A stretch of DNA of 64,000 nt from Microbacterium sp. SD291 (GCF_017355365.1 NZ_JADIJR010000019.1:1-64000), one strand, 5' to 3'; counted from the stretch's first letter, positions 48,357 through 59,968 are shown. Notes: generated from the letters alone by a model not told the origin. Made by a program: numbers and translations.

Positions 48357-50588
48357 CTAGCCGACCGTCGCCGCGATGTCGGGCTGGTCGCTGAAGATGC
48401 CGTCCATGCCGGCGTTCAGGAACACCTCGATCTCGCCGGCGAGGTCGCCCGGCGCGATCGGGTCGGCCGAGGAGCGGAACTCGACGGGCAGGTACTGGTT
48501 CTCGAGGCGGAACGTCCAGCCGTGCACGTCGAGACCGGCGGCGTGAGCATCCGCGATCACCGGCGACGGCGAGGCGAGCCGGCCGTCGGCCGTGCGCGGG
48601 ATCAGCACCGACTTCTCGGCGCCGATGCCGTCGGCGTAGCCGGCGATCTCGGCGAGACCGGCGGGCTTCACGAGGTCGGCGTACGTGCGGGTGTCGCCCG
48701 CCAGCGTGAAGTCGTACGGGCGGCCCGATGAGCTGATCAGCTGCGCCAGGTGCACCTCGGTGAGGCCGCTCAGCTCGACGAGGTTCGAGACCTCGAAGCT
48801 CTGCACGATCACCGGAGCATCCGCCGAGTCGACGCCGTTCGCCTGGAGGGCTGTGACCAGCGGCTCCTCGAGCGAGAGGCCGATCGAGTCGAAGTACGAC
48901 GGATGCTTGGTCTCGGGGTAGACGCCGATCTGGCGGCCGTCGCAGCTGACCGAGTGGCGGGCCAGGTCGATGACCTCGTCGAGGGTCGGGATGACGTACA
49001 GCCCGTCGAACGCGGTGTTCGCGGGGCGCGTCTGCGGCAGGCGCTCCTTGGCGCGCAGCGTCCGCAGCTCGGCGAAGGTGAAGTCCTCCGTGAACCAGCC
49101 GGTGACCTTGACGCCGTCGATGGTCTTCGTGGCCTTGCGGTCGGCGAACTCGGGGCGCGCCGAGACGTCGGTAGTTCCGCTGATCTCGTTCTCGTGGCGG
49201 GCGACGAGCACGCCGTCCTTCGTGGAGACCACGTCGGGCTCGATGTAGTCGGCGCACTGCACGATCGCCTGCTCGTAGGCGGCGAGGGTGTGCTCGGGGC
49301 GGTAGCCGCTCGCGCCGCGGTGGCCGATCACGGTGACCTGCTCGGGCTCGACCTTGGTGCGCTGCAGGTCGATGACGGCGAACTCGGTGTCATCGGGGGT
49401 TCCGGTGACGCGCGCGTCGTTGCCGGGGTAGTTGTTGTCGTTGCCGATGAGAAGGCGGCCGTCCTTCAGCTGCACGATGGTCTCGAACGACTGCACGGGC
49501 AGCGACCACACGGCTCCGCTGCCATAGCCGTTTCCGGCGCTGAGGCCGTCGGGGTTGGCGATGCGCAGGGCGTCGAGCACGAGCGTCTTCTCGACGTAGC
49601 CCTCGGCATCCGTCTTCTTCAGGTCGATCTCGTAGACGCGCTTCGTGACCGCCTGCTCGCCCTCGAAGTCGTCGCGCTCGACGAGGAGCAGCACGTCGTT
49701 CTTGACGGTGAAGGCGTCGCCGATGACGTTCGGCTCCTGGTCGGTCTGATAGTTCCAGGTGCGGCCCGTGTAGGCGCCCGTCCTGGTGTCGAACTCGAGG
49801 ATCTCGCGGCGGCGGAGATCGGAGTCGTCGGCATAGGAGCCCTCGACGATCGGGTAGAGGTAGCGACCGTTCACGGATGCCGCCAGCGCCTCGAAGCCGC
49901 GGCTCGCCCGCACCCGCGGGGTCTCGCCCGGCTGCAGGTACGGGTTCTGCGGAGACTTCGCACCGTCGAGGGAGAACGGCTTCTCAAGCAGCGTGCCCTC
50001 GGCGTCGAAATGCAGCAGGAAGGGGCCGAACTCCTCGCCGACCCAGAACGAGCCGTCCTTCGCGCGGACGACCGACTCGATGTCGAAGTCGGCGCCGGTG
50101 AGCAAGCGCTCGTCGGTGCCGTCGTTCACGATCGGGAAGTCGAGGATGCCGTTGCGGTCGTTGTACGAGATGAAGCGCTCGATCGCGATGTCGCCTGACC
50201 CGCCCTGGGCGGTCTGCCAGTCGGGACGTACCAGGTAGCTGCGCAGCAGGAAGTCGGCGGAGTTGCCCTTCGCGCCGAAGCCGTTGTCGGGCTGCGCCCA
50301 GAACGTGCCGTCGCCGTTCTCGATCATCGCGGAGAAGCCGGGGATGACCTGGCCGTCCCACGGACCCTGCCGGCCGTTGTTCGGGCTGGCCTGGGCGCCG
50401 GATGCCGGGCCTTCGGCGAGGAAGTCGGCCGAGAGCTCGGCCCAGGCGACGAGCGTCGGCTCGAACGCGTGCATCTTCGAGGTCGGGGTGGTCTGGTTGC
50501 CGGCGGCCTGCGCCGGTGCGGCGAGCAGCAGCGTGGCTGCCGTCGCGACGACGGTGGCGGCCGCGAGAGCGCGGGGGAGTCTTCTCAT
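48357..50588 (-). CDS. Secreted esterase-like (phytase-like) and glycerophosphodiester phosphodiesterase fusion
   Basis: A 743-residue secreted protein. A Sec signal (MRRLPRALAAATVVATAATL, cut near PAQA) is followed by an esterase-like/phytase-like domain (about residues 38-410; NGRQGPWDGQVIPGFSAMIENGDGT, ESVVRAKDGSFWVGEEFGPF) and a glycerophosphodiester phosphodiesterase barrel (about 420-743; VTVIGHRGASGYRPEHTLAAYEQA with HRG and E, IEPDVVSTKDGVLVARHENEI with ExD and H). It would hydrolyse extracellular glycerophosphodiesters, releasing alcohol and glycerol 3-phosphate. The ATG at 50588 is used; an in-frame TTG at 50600 adds four residues. Together with the phytase this suggests phosphate scavenging. 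Confidence 0.92.
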   Translation of the reverse strand: MRRLPRALAAATVVATAATLLLAAPAQAAGNQTTPTSKMHAFEPTLVAWAELSADFLAEGPASGAQASPNNGRQGPWDGQVIPGFSAMIENGDGTFWAQPDNGFGAKGNSADFLLRSYLVRPDWQTAQGGSGDIAIERFISYNDRNGILDFPIVNDGTDERLLTGADFDIESVVRAKDGSFWVGEEFGPFLLHFDAEGTLLEKPFSLDGAKSPQNPYLQPGETPRVRASRGFEALAASVNGRYLYPIVEGSYADDSDLRRREILEFDTRTGAYTGRTWNYQTDQEPNVIGDAFTVKNDVLLLVERDDFEGEQAVTKRVYEIDLKKTDAEGYVEKTLVLDALRIANPDGLSAGNGYGSGAVWSLPVQSFETIVQLKDGRLLIGNDNNYPGNDARVTGTPDDTEFAVIDLQRTKVEPEQVTVIGHRGASGYRPEHTLAAYEQAIVQCADYIEPDVVSTKDGVLVARHENEISGTTDVSARPEFADRKATKTIDGVKVTGWFTEDFTFAELRTLRAKERLPQTRPANTAFDGLYVIPTLDEVIDLARHSVSCDGRQIGVYPETKHPSYFDSIGLSLEEPLVTALQANGVDSADAPVIVQSFEVSNLVELSGLTEVHLAQLISSSGRPYDFTLAGDTRTYADLVKPAGLAEIAGYADGIGAEKSVLIPRTADGRLASPSPVIADAHAAGLDVHGWTFRLENQYLPVEFRSSADPIAPGDLAGEIEVFLNAGMDGIFSDQPDIAATVG

Positions 50589-50709
50589 ATCGCGAGTCAA
50601 GCGGCGCGCGTTGGAATGCCCGTGACTCTCCGGCGGCCGGCGGATGACGGCGTGGTGAACGGATGCTGGACGCGAGATCGCGCGGGACCCCAGTCAGGTT
50701 CAGAGACGG

Positions 50710-50791
50710 GCGTTTCGTCTCGCTGCGCTCGCTCAACGACCGGTACCTCGCGGGTCGTTGAGCGAGGGAGCGTGCGACCGAGACGAAACGC
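50710..50791. repeat. 82 bp GCGTTTCGTCTCG hairpin element
   Basis: Outer arms GCGTTTCGTCTCG and CGAGACGAAACGC, inner arms GCTCGCTCAACGACC and GGTCGTTGAGCGAG. Same sequence family as 36304-36510 and 42109-42152; here the copies are inverted to each other. Confidence 0.8.
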
Positions 50792-50809
50792 GGTGAGGTG
50801 TGCGGAATC

Positions 50810-50946
50810 TCAGCCGAGGAGCAGCGTGAGCACCGTCGCGCCGCCACCGCCGAGGATCAGCGCGATGATGACCGTCCAGGCGACGACGCGGATGCGGCGG
50901 TTCCGACGTGCGTCGAGATCGCCGTAGTCCTCACTGGGCTCGGTCA

Positions 50947-50947
<1 letters not shown>
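50810..50947 (-). CDS. Small single-helix membrane protein coupled to purL
   Basis: A 45-residue protein: acidic/basic cytoplasmic segment (SEDYGDLDARRNRRIRV) then one helix (VAWTVIIALILGGGGATVLTLLLG). Its ATG shares a base with the purL stop (TGATG), so it is made from the same message by coupling. I do not know a function; comparable tiny downstream genes are annotated hypothetical. Confidence 0.65.
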
Positions 50948-53277
<2,330 letters not shown>

Positions 53278-53379
53278 GCGCACTCCTAAGGAAGGGGCCG
53301 AGCGGGGCGGTTCCAGTCTACCGGCGGATGCCGCGGGTCGATTCTTCAGTGTCCTGTTGCGCCCGAGCGCCCCGCGACC

Positions 53380-54028
53380 TCAGGCGGCCGCGGTCACCAC
53401 GTGCGCCTGGATCCGGCCGCGGACCTCGCCGTCCCCGTGCCGCTGCGGCGATCGCCGCAGCCGCGCGGTGAGTCGCCTCGTCCAGTGCTCCGGCATCCCG
53501 CGTCTCGATCTCGGTCCGGAGCACGGTGCCCCGGCAGTACGCGGTCGCGGCGGCCAGGGCCGACGGTGCAACGCTCTGCGCGGTCACCGTCTCGATCGTG
53601 ATGCTGCCGAAGCCGGCATCCGTCAGGTCCTGCCGGATGAGCGCGACGTCGTGGTACCCGTGCGGCGTGCGGGGGAGGAACCGCGGCGCGTTCTCGGGGA
53701 ACATGGCGCCGAGGGCATCCGTGATCACGGCGGCGAAGTCGTTCCTGTCGATCGCGTCCCAGACGTTGAACAGGAACGTGCCGCCGGGCGCGAGCACGCG
53801 CCGCGCCTCGCTGAACGCACGCACCCGGTCGGGGAAGAACATCGCCCCGAACTGGCAGAGCACGACGTCGAAGCTCGCGTCGTCGAAGGGGAGGTCGGTG
53901 GCGTCCGCCACCTGCCATCGCACCCGCGGATCGCGCAGAGCGGATGCCGCGAAGTCGAGCATCGGCTGATTCAGATCGGTCGCGACGTAGGTGACATCCG
54001 CCGGAAGCTGCGGCCACAGCATCCGCAT
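53380..54028 (-). pseudogene. Truncated, frameshifted class I methyltransferase
   Basis: The frame from the ATG at 54028 reads ADVTYVATDLNQPMLDFA, FDVVLCQFGAMFFPDRV and RVLAPGGTFLFNVWDAIDRNDFA, the middle of a UbiE-like methyltransferase, but the N terminus with motif I (VLE.AAGTG) is missing, though a good AGAAGGAG site precedes. At about 53450 the frame is lost: the true C terminus, RHGDGEVRGRIQAHVVTAAA, continues in another frame to a stop at 53380. Two independent defects suggest a decaying gene; a single sequencing indel could explain only the second. Confidence 0.7.
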
Positions 54029-54186
54029 CCTGACTCCTTCTGAGCCGAGGGTACGCCTGCGCGAGGCCGGGGAGAAGGGGGGGTGGATGCGGAGTTCGCG
54101 TTCGCCGGATGTCTCCTTTCGGCTCCTCCGTCATGCCGGCGTCGATCTGGGATGCCCGCGCGGCTCGAGACGGGCTACTCCCACAT

Positions 54187-54260
54187 TCTGGAAACGCTTG
54201 CGGCTGTGAGACTAAGCAGGAATACCGCAAGAGCATCCCATTCTGTAAACGCTTGCATTA
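54187..54260 (+). promoter_or_regulatory. Two LacI/MalR-type operators of the amylase gene
   Basis: TGGAAACGCTTGCGG (about 54189-54203) and TGTAAACGCTTGCA (54244-54257) match the quasi-palindromic LacI-family consensus TGNAANCGNTTNCA, 55 bp apart, upstream of the amylase. No lacI-family gene is in the window, so the repressor must act in trans. The rest of 54029-54361 holds no gene. Confidence 0.75.
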
Positions 54261-54361
54261 ACACGTGCGTCGGCGCTACCGTCATCGAGATGCACGCTGA
54301 CGTGCTCTCGATCGCACGGCGAGGATGCCGGGCGGGCGATCCCGACGGAAGGAGAATCTCG

Positions 54362-56449
54362 ATGTTCCCGAACGTTCTGCACCGCACCCGATCCCGCGAG
54401 CGATCACGCTCGAAGGGGCGGTTCGCCCTCCTGCTGCTGGCGGCTGTGCTCGCGATCCCGGCCTTCGCGGTCACCGCCCCGCCCGCACCCGCCGAGGCCG
54501 CGGCCCCGGGCCCGAAGGACGCCACCGCGGTGATGTTCGCGTACACCTGGAACGCGATCGCCCGTGAGTGCACCGACACCCTCGGCCCCGCCGGCTACGG
54601 CTACGTGCAGACCTCCCCGCCGCAGGAGCACGTGCTCGGGTCGGCCTGGTGGACCCATTACCAGCCGGTCTCCTACAAGCTCGACTCCCGTCTCGGCACC
54701 GAGGCCGAGTTCCAGGCCATGATCGACACCTGCGAGCAGGCGGGCGTCGGCGTCATCGTGGACGCCGTCATCAATCACATGTCCGGCCAGTCCGCCGGCG
54801 GCACCGGCTGGGCGGGCACGCAGTTCCAGCACTACAACTACCCCGGCACCTACTCGAGCTGGGACTTCCACTCCTGCCGCCGCGACATCGCGAACTACCA
54901 GAACCGGTGGGAGGTGCAGGAGTGCAACCTCGTCAACCTCTCCGACCTGAACACCGGCTCCGCCTACGTGCAGAACACGATCGCCGGCTACCTCAACAAG
55001 CTGGTCGGAATGGGCGTCGCCGGATTCCGCATCGACGCGGTCAAGCACATCGCCGCCGCCGACATGCAGGCGATCTGGAGCAAGGTGAACAACCGCGACT
55101 CGCTCTACGTCGTGCAGGAGGTCATCCGCGCGAACGAGCCGATCCAGCCCGAGGAGTACACGTCCGTGGGTGACATCCACGAGTTCGCGTTCGCCCGCAA
55201 GCTCAAGGAGGCGTTCGGCGGCGGCACCCTCAACTGGCTCATCGAGGGCAACGGCATCGGCTCGTCCTGGAGCGGCTTCCTCCCGCAGGCGAACGCGGCG
55301 GTCTTCGTCGACAACCACGACACCGAGCGCAACCACGAGACGCTCTCGTACGCTGACGGCGCGACGTACGATCTCGCCCAGATCTTCACCCTCGCCTGGA
55401 ACTACGGCTCGCCGTCGATCCACTCGGGCTATTCGTTCAGCGACAACAACGCAGGACCGATCACGGATGCCGGCGGCAACGTCATCGATCCGGTGAAGGG
55501 CCAGGGCAACTGGACCTTCAAGCACGCGCAGAACGACATCATGAACATGGTCGGGTTCCGCAACACCACCTACGGCAAGCCGGTCACCGACAAGTGGACC
55601 AACGGCGGCAGCGCGATCGCGTTCGGCCGCGGGGATGCCGGGTATGTGGCGATCAACCGCGGCGCTTCACTCACCCGCACGTTCACCACGACCCTGCCAG
55701 ACGGCACCTACTACAACGTGATCGATGCGGTCCGCACCGGCACGACCTGGTCGGGCCCGACCGTCACCGTCTCGGGCGGGCAGTTCAGCGCCACCGTCGG
55801 CGCGAACGATGCGATCGCGCTGCACGCCGGAGCCAAGGCGACCACGGGCGGGGGCGGCACTCCGGTGGGCGATGACCTGACCGTCTACTACTCGACCACG
55901 AAGAACTGGTCGGCGTACAACGTGCACTACAAGGTAGGCGCCGGTGCCTGGACCACCGCGCCCGGTCAGGCCATGGCGGCCGCGTGCGCGGGATGGGTGT
56001 CGAAGACGATCGACTCGAACGGAGCATCCGTCACCGCCGCGTTCAACAACGGCGCCGGCACGTGGGACAACAACGGCGGCAGCGACTACAGCCTCACCGG
56101 GGCGACAGCCTCGGTGAAGAACGGGGTCGTCACGACCGCGAACCCGTGCGCGGCGCCGCCGACCGACGACCTGACCGTGTACTACTCCACCTCGAAGGGC
56201 TGGTCGGCCTACAACGTGCACTACCGCATCGGCGCCGGCGCCTGGACGGCGGTTCCCGGCCAGGCCATGGCGGCGGCATGCACGGGCTGGGTGTCGAAGA
56301 CGGTCGACTCGAACGGAGCATCCGTCACCGCCGCGTTCAACAACGGCGCCGGCACCTGGGACAACAACGGCGGACAGGACTACGCCTTCGCCGGCACGAT
56401 CGCCGCGGTGAGCAACGGGGCGGTGACGACGGTCAACCCGTGCGGCTGA
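54362..56449 (+). CDS. Secreted alpha-amylase (GH13) with tandem starch-binding domains
   Basis: A 695-residue extracellular amylase. Sec signal (basic start, FALLLLAAVLAIPAFAV, cut near PAEA). GH13 barrel with the catalytic residues in GFRIDAVKH (nucleophile Asp225), YVVQEVI (acid/base Glu253) and FVDNHDTER (Asp320), and IVDAVINHMSG for calcium. After a Gly-rich linker come two carbohydrate-binding modules of about 95 residues (start near 504 and 602), almost identical, each with YYST..WSAYNVHY and AAFNNGAGTWDNNGG, resembling starch-binding CBM25/53-type modules. LacI-type boxes upstream suggest maltodextrin control. Confidence 0.93.
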   Translation: MFPNVLHRTRSRERSRSKGRFALLLLAAVLAIPAFAVTAPPAPAEAAAPGPKDATAVMFAYTWNAIARECTDTLGPAGYGYVQTSPPQEHVLGSAWWTHYQPVSYKLDSRLGTEAEFQAMIDTCEQAGVGVIVDAVINHMSGQSAGGTGWAGTQFQHYNYPGTYSSWDFHSCRRDIANYQNRWEVQECNLVNLSDLNTGSAYVQNTIAGYLNKLVGMGVAGFRIDAVKHIAAADMQAIWSKVNNRDSLYVVQEVIRANEPIQPEEYTSVGDIHEFAFARKLKEAFGGGTLNWLIEGNGIGSSWSGFLPQANAAVFVDNHDTERNHETLSYADGATYDLAQIFTLAWNYGSPSIHSGYSFSDNNAGPITDAGGNVIDPVKGQGNWTFKHAQNDIMNMVGFRNTTYGKPVTDKWTNGGSAIAFGRGDAGYVAINRGASLTRTFTTTLPDGTYYNVIDAVRTGTTWSGPTVTVSGGQFSATVGANDAIALHAGAKATTGGGGTPVGDDLTVYYSTTKNWSAYNVHYKVGAGAWTTAPGQAMAAACAGWVSKTIDSNGASVTAAFNNGAGTWDNNGGSDYSLTGATASVKNGVVTTANPCAAPPTDDLTVYYSTSKGWSAYNVHYRIGAGAWTAVPGQAMAAACTGWVSKTVDSNGASVTAAFNNGAGTWDNNGGQDYAFAGTIAAVSNGAVTTVNPCG

Positions 56450-56462
56450 GCTGAGCGGGCGG

Positions 56463-56496
56463 CGGCATCCGGGGCCGGGCAGGGCTCCGGATGCCG
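56463..56496 (+). terminator. Terminator after the amylase gene
   Basis: CGGCATCCGG (56463-56472) and CCGGATGCCG (56487-56496), perfect 10 bp arms with a 14-base loop, 13 bp past the stop codon. Another inverted GGATGCC pair. Confidence 0.75.
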
Positions 56497-56583
56497 TCGC
56501 GCTCATGTCACCCGGGGTTCATGGCGAGTTCATCGGACGGGAGAACGATCGAGCGTCAGCATCCATCGACCTGAGGAGCCCTC

Positions 56584-57861
56584 GTGATCCCCCGCCTGCT
56601 CACCGCCACCGCGATCGGCACGGCCGTCGTGCTCGTCGGCGCGTCCGCCGCGCACGCCCGCCCGCCGAAGCCCGAGCCCGAGCCCATCACCGCCGTCCTC
56701 GAGACTCCCGCCCTGTGGGACGAGGACGACGCCGACGCCGACGACCCCGCGATCTGGGTCGACCAGGACGCCCCCGAGAACAGCCTCGTGATCACCACGG
56801 CGAAGGAGGCCGGCCTCTACGTCTACGACCTACAGGGGCAGGAGGTCCAGCACGTCGAGCCGAAGCCCGCACCGGGAGAGGATGACGCGTCCGGCCGCTA
56901 CAACAACGTCGACCTCATCGAGGACTTCGAGCTCGACGGCGAGCGGGTCGACCTCGCGGTGGCCTCCGACCGCGGCATGGACGACCTCGGCATCTTCGTG
57001 ATCGACGACGGCGCGCTGACCGAGGTGACGGCTCCGGATTCCGGCTGGATCTTCAGCTCCTCGCAGGACCAGGTCAACGAGGAGCACACGGCCTACGGCC
57101 TCGCCACCTGGCAGGACGCCACCGGCGCCTACGCACTCGTGAGCCGCAACTCCGAGACCGAGGTCGCGCTGCTCGAGCTCACGGGCAACGACGACGGCAC
57201 GGTCGGCTGGGAGATCGTGCGCACGCTCGCGCTCCCCGCCGAGTTCGCGATGCCCGACGGGTCGACCTGGACGACGTGCGACGACCCTGGGCAGTACGCG
57301 CAGGTCGAGGGAATGGTCGTCGACGAGAAGAGCGGCACCGCGTACCTCGGACAGGAGCTCGTCGGCATCTGGAAGATCGACGCCGCTCTCGAGGGTGAAC
57401 CCGTGCTCGTCGACACCGCGGTCGAGTACGGCCTTCCAGGCACGTACGACGCCCAGACCGACGAGTGCGTCTACGGCGAGAACCCCGGCTTCGGCGGTGA
57501 CGTGCTGCGCACCGACATCGAGGGCCTCACGATCTACCGCACCAAAGCGAACAAGGGCTACCTGCTCGCGTCGAGCCAGGGCGACGACACCTTCGCCGTC
57601 TACGAGCTCGGCACGCGCAACGACTACGTCGGCTCGTTCAGCATCACCGACGGCAGCGTCGACAGCACCCAGCACAGCGACGGCGCGGATGTCGTGAACG
57701 TCAGCCTGCCCGGCTTCGACGGCGGGCTGCTCGTCGTGCAGGACGGCGACAACACGCCGGAGGGCACGGACGAGTCCAGCACGAACTTCAAGTACCTCGC
57801 ATGGGAGGACGTGGCCGAGAACAGCGGCCTCGACCTGGGCCAGGCGAAGCGCCAGAGGTGA
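56584..57861 (+). CDS. Secreted beta-propeller 3-phytase
   Basis: A 425-residue secreted phytase: signal peptide (LLTATAIGTAVVLVGASAAHA), then the six-bladed propeller with DDADADDPAIWVDQDAPENSLVITTAKEAGLYVYDLQG, YNNVDLIEDFELDGERVDLAVASDRG and the EGMVVDEKSGTAYLGQELVGIWKIDA calcium/substrate-binding blades, ending with a TNFKYLAWEDVA tail typical of BPPhy. It releases phosphate from phytate at neutral pH with Ca2+. GTG start after GGAGCCCTC. Fits the phosphate-scavenging theme with the phosphodiesterase and phn genes. Confidence 0.93.
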   Translation: MIPRLLTATAIGTAVVLVGASAAHARPPKPEPEPITAVLETPALWDEDDADADDPAIWVDQDAPENSLVITTAKEAGLYVYDLQGQEVQHVEPKPAPGEDDASGRYNNVDLIEDFELDGERVDLAVASDRGMDDLGIFVIDDGALTEVTAPDSGWIFSSSQDQVNEEHTAYGLATWQDATGAYALVSRNSETEVALLELTGNDDGTVGWEIVRTLALPAEFAMPDGSTWTTCDDPGQYAQVEGMVVDEKSGTAYLGQELVGIWKIDAALEGEPVLVDTAVEYGLPGTYDAQTDECVYGENPGFGGDVLRTDIEGLTIYRTKANKGYLLASSQGDDTFAVYELGTRNDYVGSFSITDGSVDSTQHSDGADVVNVSLPGFDGGLLVVQDGDNTPEGTDESSTNFKYLAWEDVAENSGLDLGQAKRQR

Positions 57862-57867
57862 GTGAAG

Positions 57868-57902
57868 CGGATGCCGCCGGGCCGAGGCTCCGGCGGCATC
57901 CG
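57868..57902. terminator. Bidirectional terminator between phytase and dodecin genes
   Basis: CGGATGCCGCCGG and its exact reverse complement CCGGCGGCATCCG (13 bp) around GCCGAGGCT, between two convergent stop codons (57861 and 57919). Again contains an inverted GGATGCC pair. Confidence 0.85.
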
Positions 57903-57918
57903 TCTGCGATCCCCGTGC

Positions 57919-58122
57919 TCAGTCGTCGAGGACGAACGTGACCTCGAGAGTCACCTGCCATTCGCTGATGGCGCCGTCGGCGACGAGGACCTGGTGCTCC
58001 TTGACCCAGGCTCCGCTGACATTGCGCAGCGTCTCGTTCGACCTCTCGATGCCGTGGCGAACGGCGTCCTCGAAGCTCTGCGATGAGCGGGACGTGATGG
58101 TGGTGACACGTGCGACCGACAT
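57919..58122 (-). CDS. Dodecin
   Basis: A 67-residue dodecin, a small flavin- or CoA-binding protein that assembles into a hollow dodecamer. Motifs: VARVTTITSRSSQSFEDAVRHGIERSNETLRNVSGAWVKEHQV and a C-terminal strand WQVTLEVTFVLDD. The stacked Trp residue and the WQV... strand are typical. GGAGGATCGCC before the ATG at 58122. Likely flavin storage or quenching. Confidence 0.93.
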   Translation of the reverse strand: MSVARVTTITSRSSQSFEDAVRHGIERSNETLRNVSGAWVKEHQVLVADGAISEWQVTLEVTFVLDD

Positions 58123-58246
58123 GGCGATCCTCCTTCGTTGGTGGTGGCTCCCATGCAACCCTGCGGGCGGGGTGGGTGCAAGGGGTTGTGCCGGGCGGAT
58201 GCCGAGTCCTCCGACGGCATCCGGCATCGTGTGACAGCGTGTCCCC

Positions 58247-59194
58247 ATGACCGACACGTCCGCGACCGGGCCCACGACGCCCCGCCCGAGCCTCCTGTCC
58301 TTCGCGATCGGCGCTCTCGGCGGGATCGCCGGCCTGCTGCCGTGGCTGGTCGGCGGCGGGCGGCTGCCGCTGCAGAACCTCTGGGCGACGCAGACCATGC
58401 CCCGCGATATGCCGTTCTCGCCGCTGCCGATCAGCCAGTACTTCGTGGCGCTGCTGTTCTCGCTCGTCCTGCTCGGTGGGGTGTTCGCCGGGCTCGCCGT
58501 GCACGTCGCGGGGCAGCGGCGGCCGCTCGTCGCGTGGCAGGCGGCGCTGGGTGTCGCGGCGGTGCACATGATCGCGGTCGTGCTCTCGTTCGGCGTCCTC
58601 GCCGCCGGGCTGGGATTCGGCAGCGGAGTCGACCCGCGGGCGATCCTCTATCTCGCAGGGATGCTGGGCGGCACGATCGCCGCGGTGCTGATGGCGCAGG
58701 TGGGGTTCTGGATGACGTCGCGCCGCTCGGTGGGTGTCGTTTCGCTCGGCGTCGCGCTCGCCGCGGTGCCGTTCGGGAACTGGGTCGGGCGGTGGTTCGC
58801 GGCATTCACCGGCGACGCGTTCGTGCCGCCGTTCGTGTATTCGCTCGAGCGGTGGCTGCCGGCGGTCGTCGTCGGTGCGGCGCTGATCTGGTGCGGCGTG
58901 CGTCCGGTCTGGCGGCTCGTCGTCTGGGTCGTGGCGCTGCTGGCCCTGTGGGTCACGCCGGCGCTGTTCACGGCGATCCAGGCGGGGCTGGGGATGCGCG
59001 TGCTGCAGGGAGACGTGGCGGAGATGGCGGCGGTGTCGGTCCAGCTGTTCCCGCTGGTGCTGGCGGAGGTGTGGATGCCGGTGGTCGTCGGGTTCGCGAT
59101 CGCGGTGGTCGGGACGACGGTGCGGATGCTGGTCGCGAAGGCGCCGCGCGAGATTGAGACTGGAGAACGAGTCGAGGCGAGCCCGGGCCGGTGA
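58247..59194 (+). CDS. Multi-pass membrane protein of unknown function
   Basis: A 315-residue protein with about eight predicted helices (for example YFVALLFSLVLLGGVFAGLAV, MIAVVLSFGVLAAGLGF, LVVWVVALLALWVTPALFTAI). No motif was recognised. ATG at 58247 with only a weak site. It stands alone, without an operon. Confidence 0.7.
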   Translation: MTDTSATGPTTPRPSLLSFAIGALGGIAGLLPWLVGGGRLPLQNLWATQTMPRDMPFSPLPISQYFVALLFSLVLLGGVFAGLAVHVAGQRRPLVAWQAALGVAAVHMIAVVLSFGVLAAGLGFGSGVDPRAILYLAGMLGGTIAAVLMAQVGFWMTSRRSVGVVSLGVALAAVPFGNWVGRWFAAFTGDAFVPPFVYSLERWLPAVVVGAALIWCGVRPVWRLVVWVVALLALWVTPALFTAIQAGLGMRVLQGDVAEMAAVSVQLFPLVLAEVWMPVVVGFAIAVVGTTVRMLVAKAPREIETGERVEASPGR

Positions 59195-59214
59195 CGGGCT
59201 CCTGCCGTCTGTAT

Positions 59215-59877
59215 TCACAACGTGGCGAGCGGGCCCTCGCCGCGGCGGAACAGTCCGAGGTCTCGACGCAGCTTCCCCGCGATCCCCCGGAGTGATGCGT
59301 TGTGGCGCACGCGGGCGCTGGCGAGCGCATGGCGTGCGATCCAGCGGGTGCCGGGCTGGCGCTGAGCGAGCGGCGCAAGCATCGGGCTGAGGGTCGAGTG
59401 CCACGTTCCGGCGGGAAGCACGTAGAACCAGAGCGCGCCGGAACCGTCATGGTGATTGATGCTGACGAGCTCGAACGGGCCGTCTAGCCGCGGAGCGCCT
59501 AAGCGTCCACGATCGATCGAGCACTCTGCGGGCAGCTCGCACACGAGGAACACCTCGTGGCCGTCGCCGATGTAGCCGGCGTCGACGAGGTCGAGGCGTC
59601 GGGCGCCGATGATCCTCATGAGGAGCTCTGCATGCTCCTCATTCTGGATCGGGCGGTTGTGGTTGCCGATCACACCGAGCGACTTGCTCGAGCCGGTGAG
59701 CGGGTCGTCTCGGATCACGGCCGCGAGGGCGTGCACGTCGGCCGTGCCTGAGGTGTCGAGTGCGACCAACGGCGCCTTTCGCAGGTTCCAGCCGTCGAGT
59801 GACCAGGGTCTCAGCGCGTCTCGCGCAGCATCCGCCGGGATGTCGTCGGTTCCGATCGGCGTTCGTGTGGTCCCCAT
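59215..59877 (-). CDS. DUF932-like protein (possibly shortened)
   Basis: A 220-residue protein resembling the core of DUF932 phage/plasmid-type proteins: LDTSGTADVHALAAVIRDDPL, GVIGNHNRPIQNEEHAELLMRIIGA, GDGHEVFLVCELP and LVSINHHDGSGALWFYVLPA. Intact members are usually well over 300 residues, and here the C terminus (GKLRRDLGLFRRGEGPLATL) is not recognisable, so it may be a relic. GGAGGAG precedes the ATG. The adjoining toxin-antitoxin pair suggests an acquired islet. Confidence 0.65.
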   Translation of the reverse strand: MGTTRTPIGTDDIPADAARDALRPWSLDGWNLRKAPLVALDTSGTADVHALAAVIRDDPLTGSSKSLGVIGNHNRPIQNEEHAELLMRIIGARRLDLVDAGYIGDGHEVFLVCELPAECSIDRGRLGAPRLDGPFELVSINHHDGSGALWFYVLPAGTWHSTLSPMLAPLAQRQPGTRWIARHALASARVRHNASLRGIAGKLRRDLGLFRRGEGPLATL

Positions 59878-59938
59878 GCTGCTCCTCCAGTTGGGAGCAT
59901 CATCCACCTGGGTACGGACATCGGGAAACGGGAACCCT

Positions 59939-59968
59939 CGTTTTGTTCGATTCTTGCGTTTTGTTCGA
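59939..59968. promoter_or_regulatory. Direct repeats before the antitoxin gene
   Basis: CGTTTTGTTCGA occurs at 59939-59950 and 59957-59968 (18 bp period), in AT-rich DNA unlike the rest of the window. It lies between the DUF932-like and antitoxin genes and is a candidate operator for the HTH antitoxin, overlapping the promoter. Confidence 0.55.

Noticed and set aside
59215..59877. Prophage remnant
   Set aside because: Only one DUF932-like gene; no integrase, capsid, terminase or attachment sites; downgraded to a possible islet.
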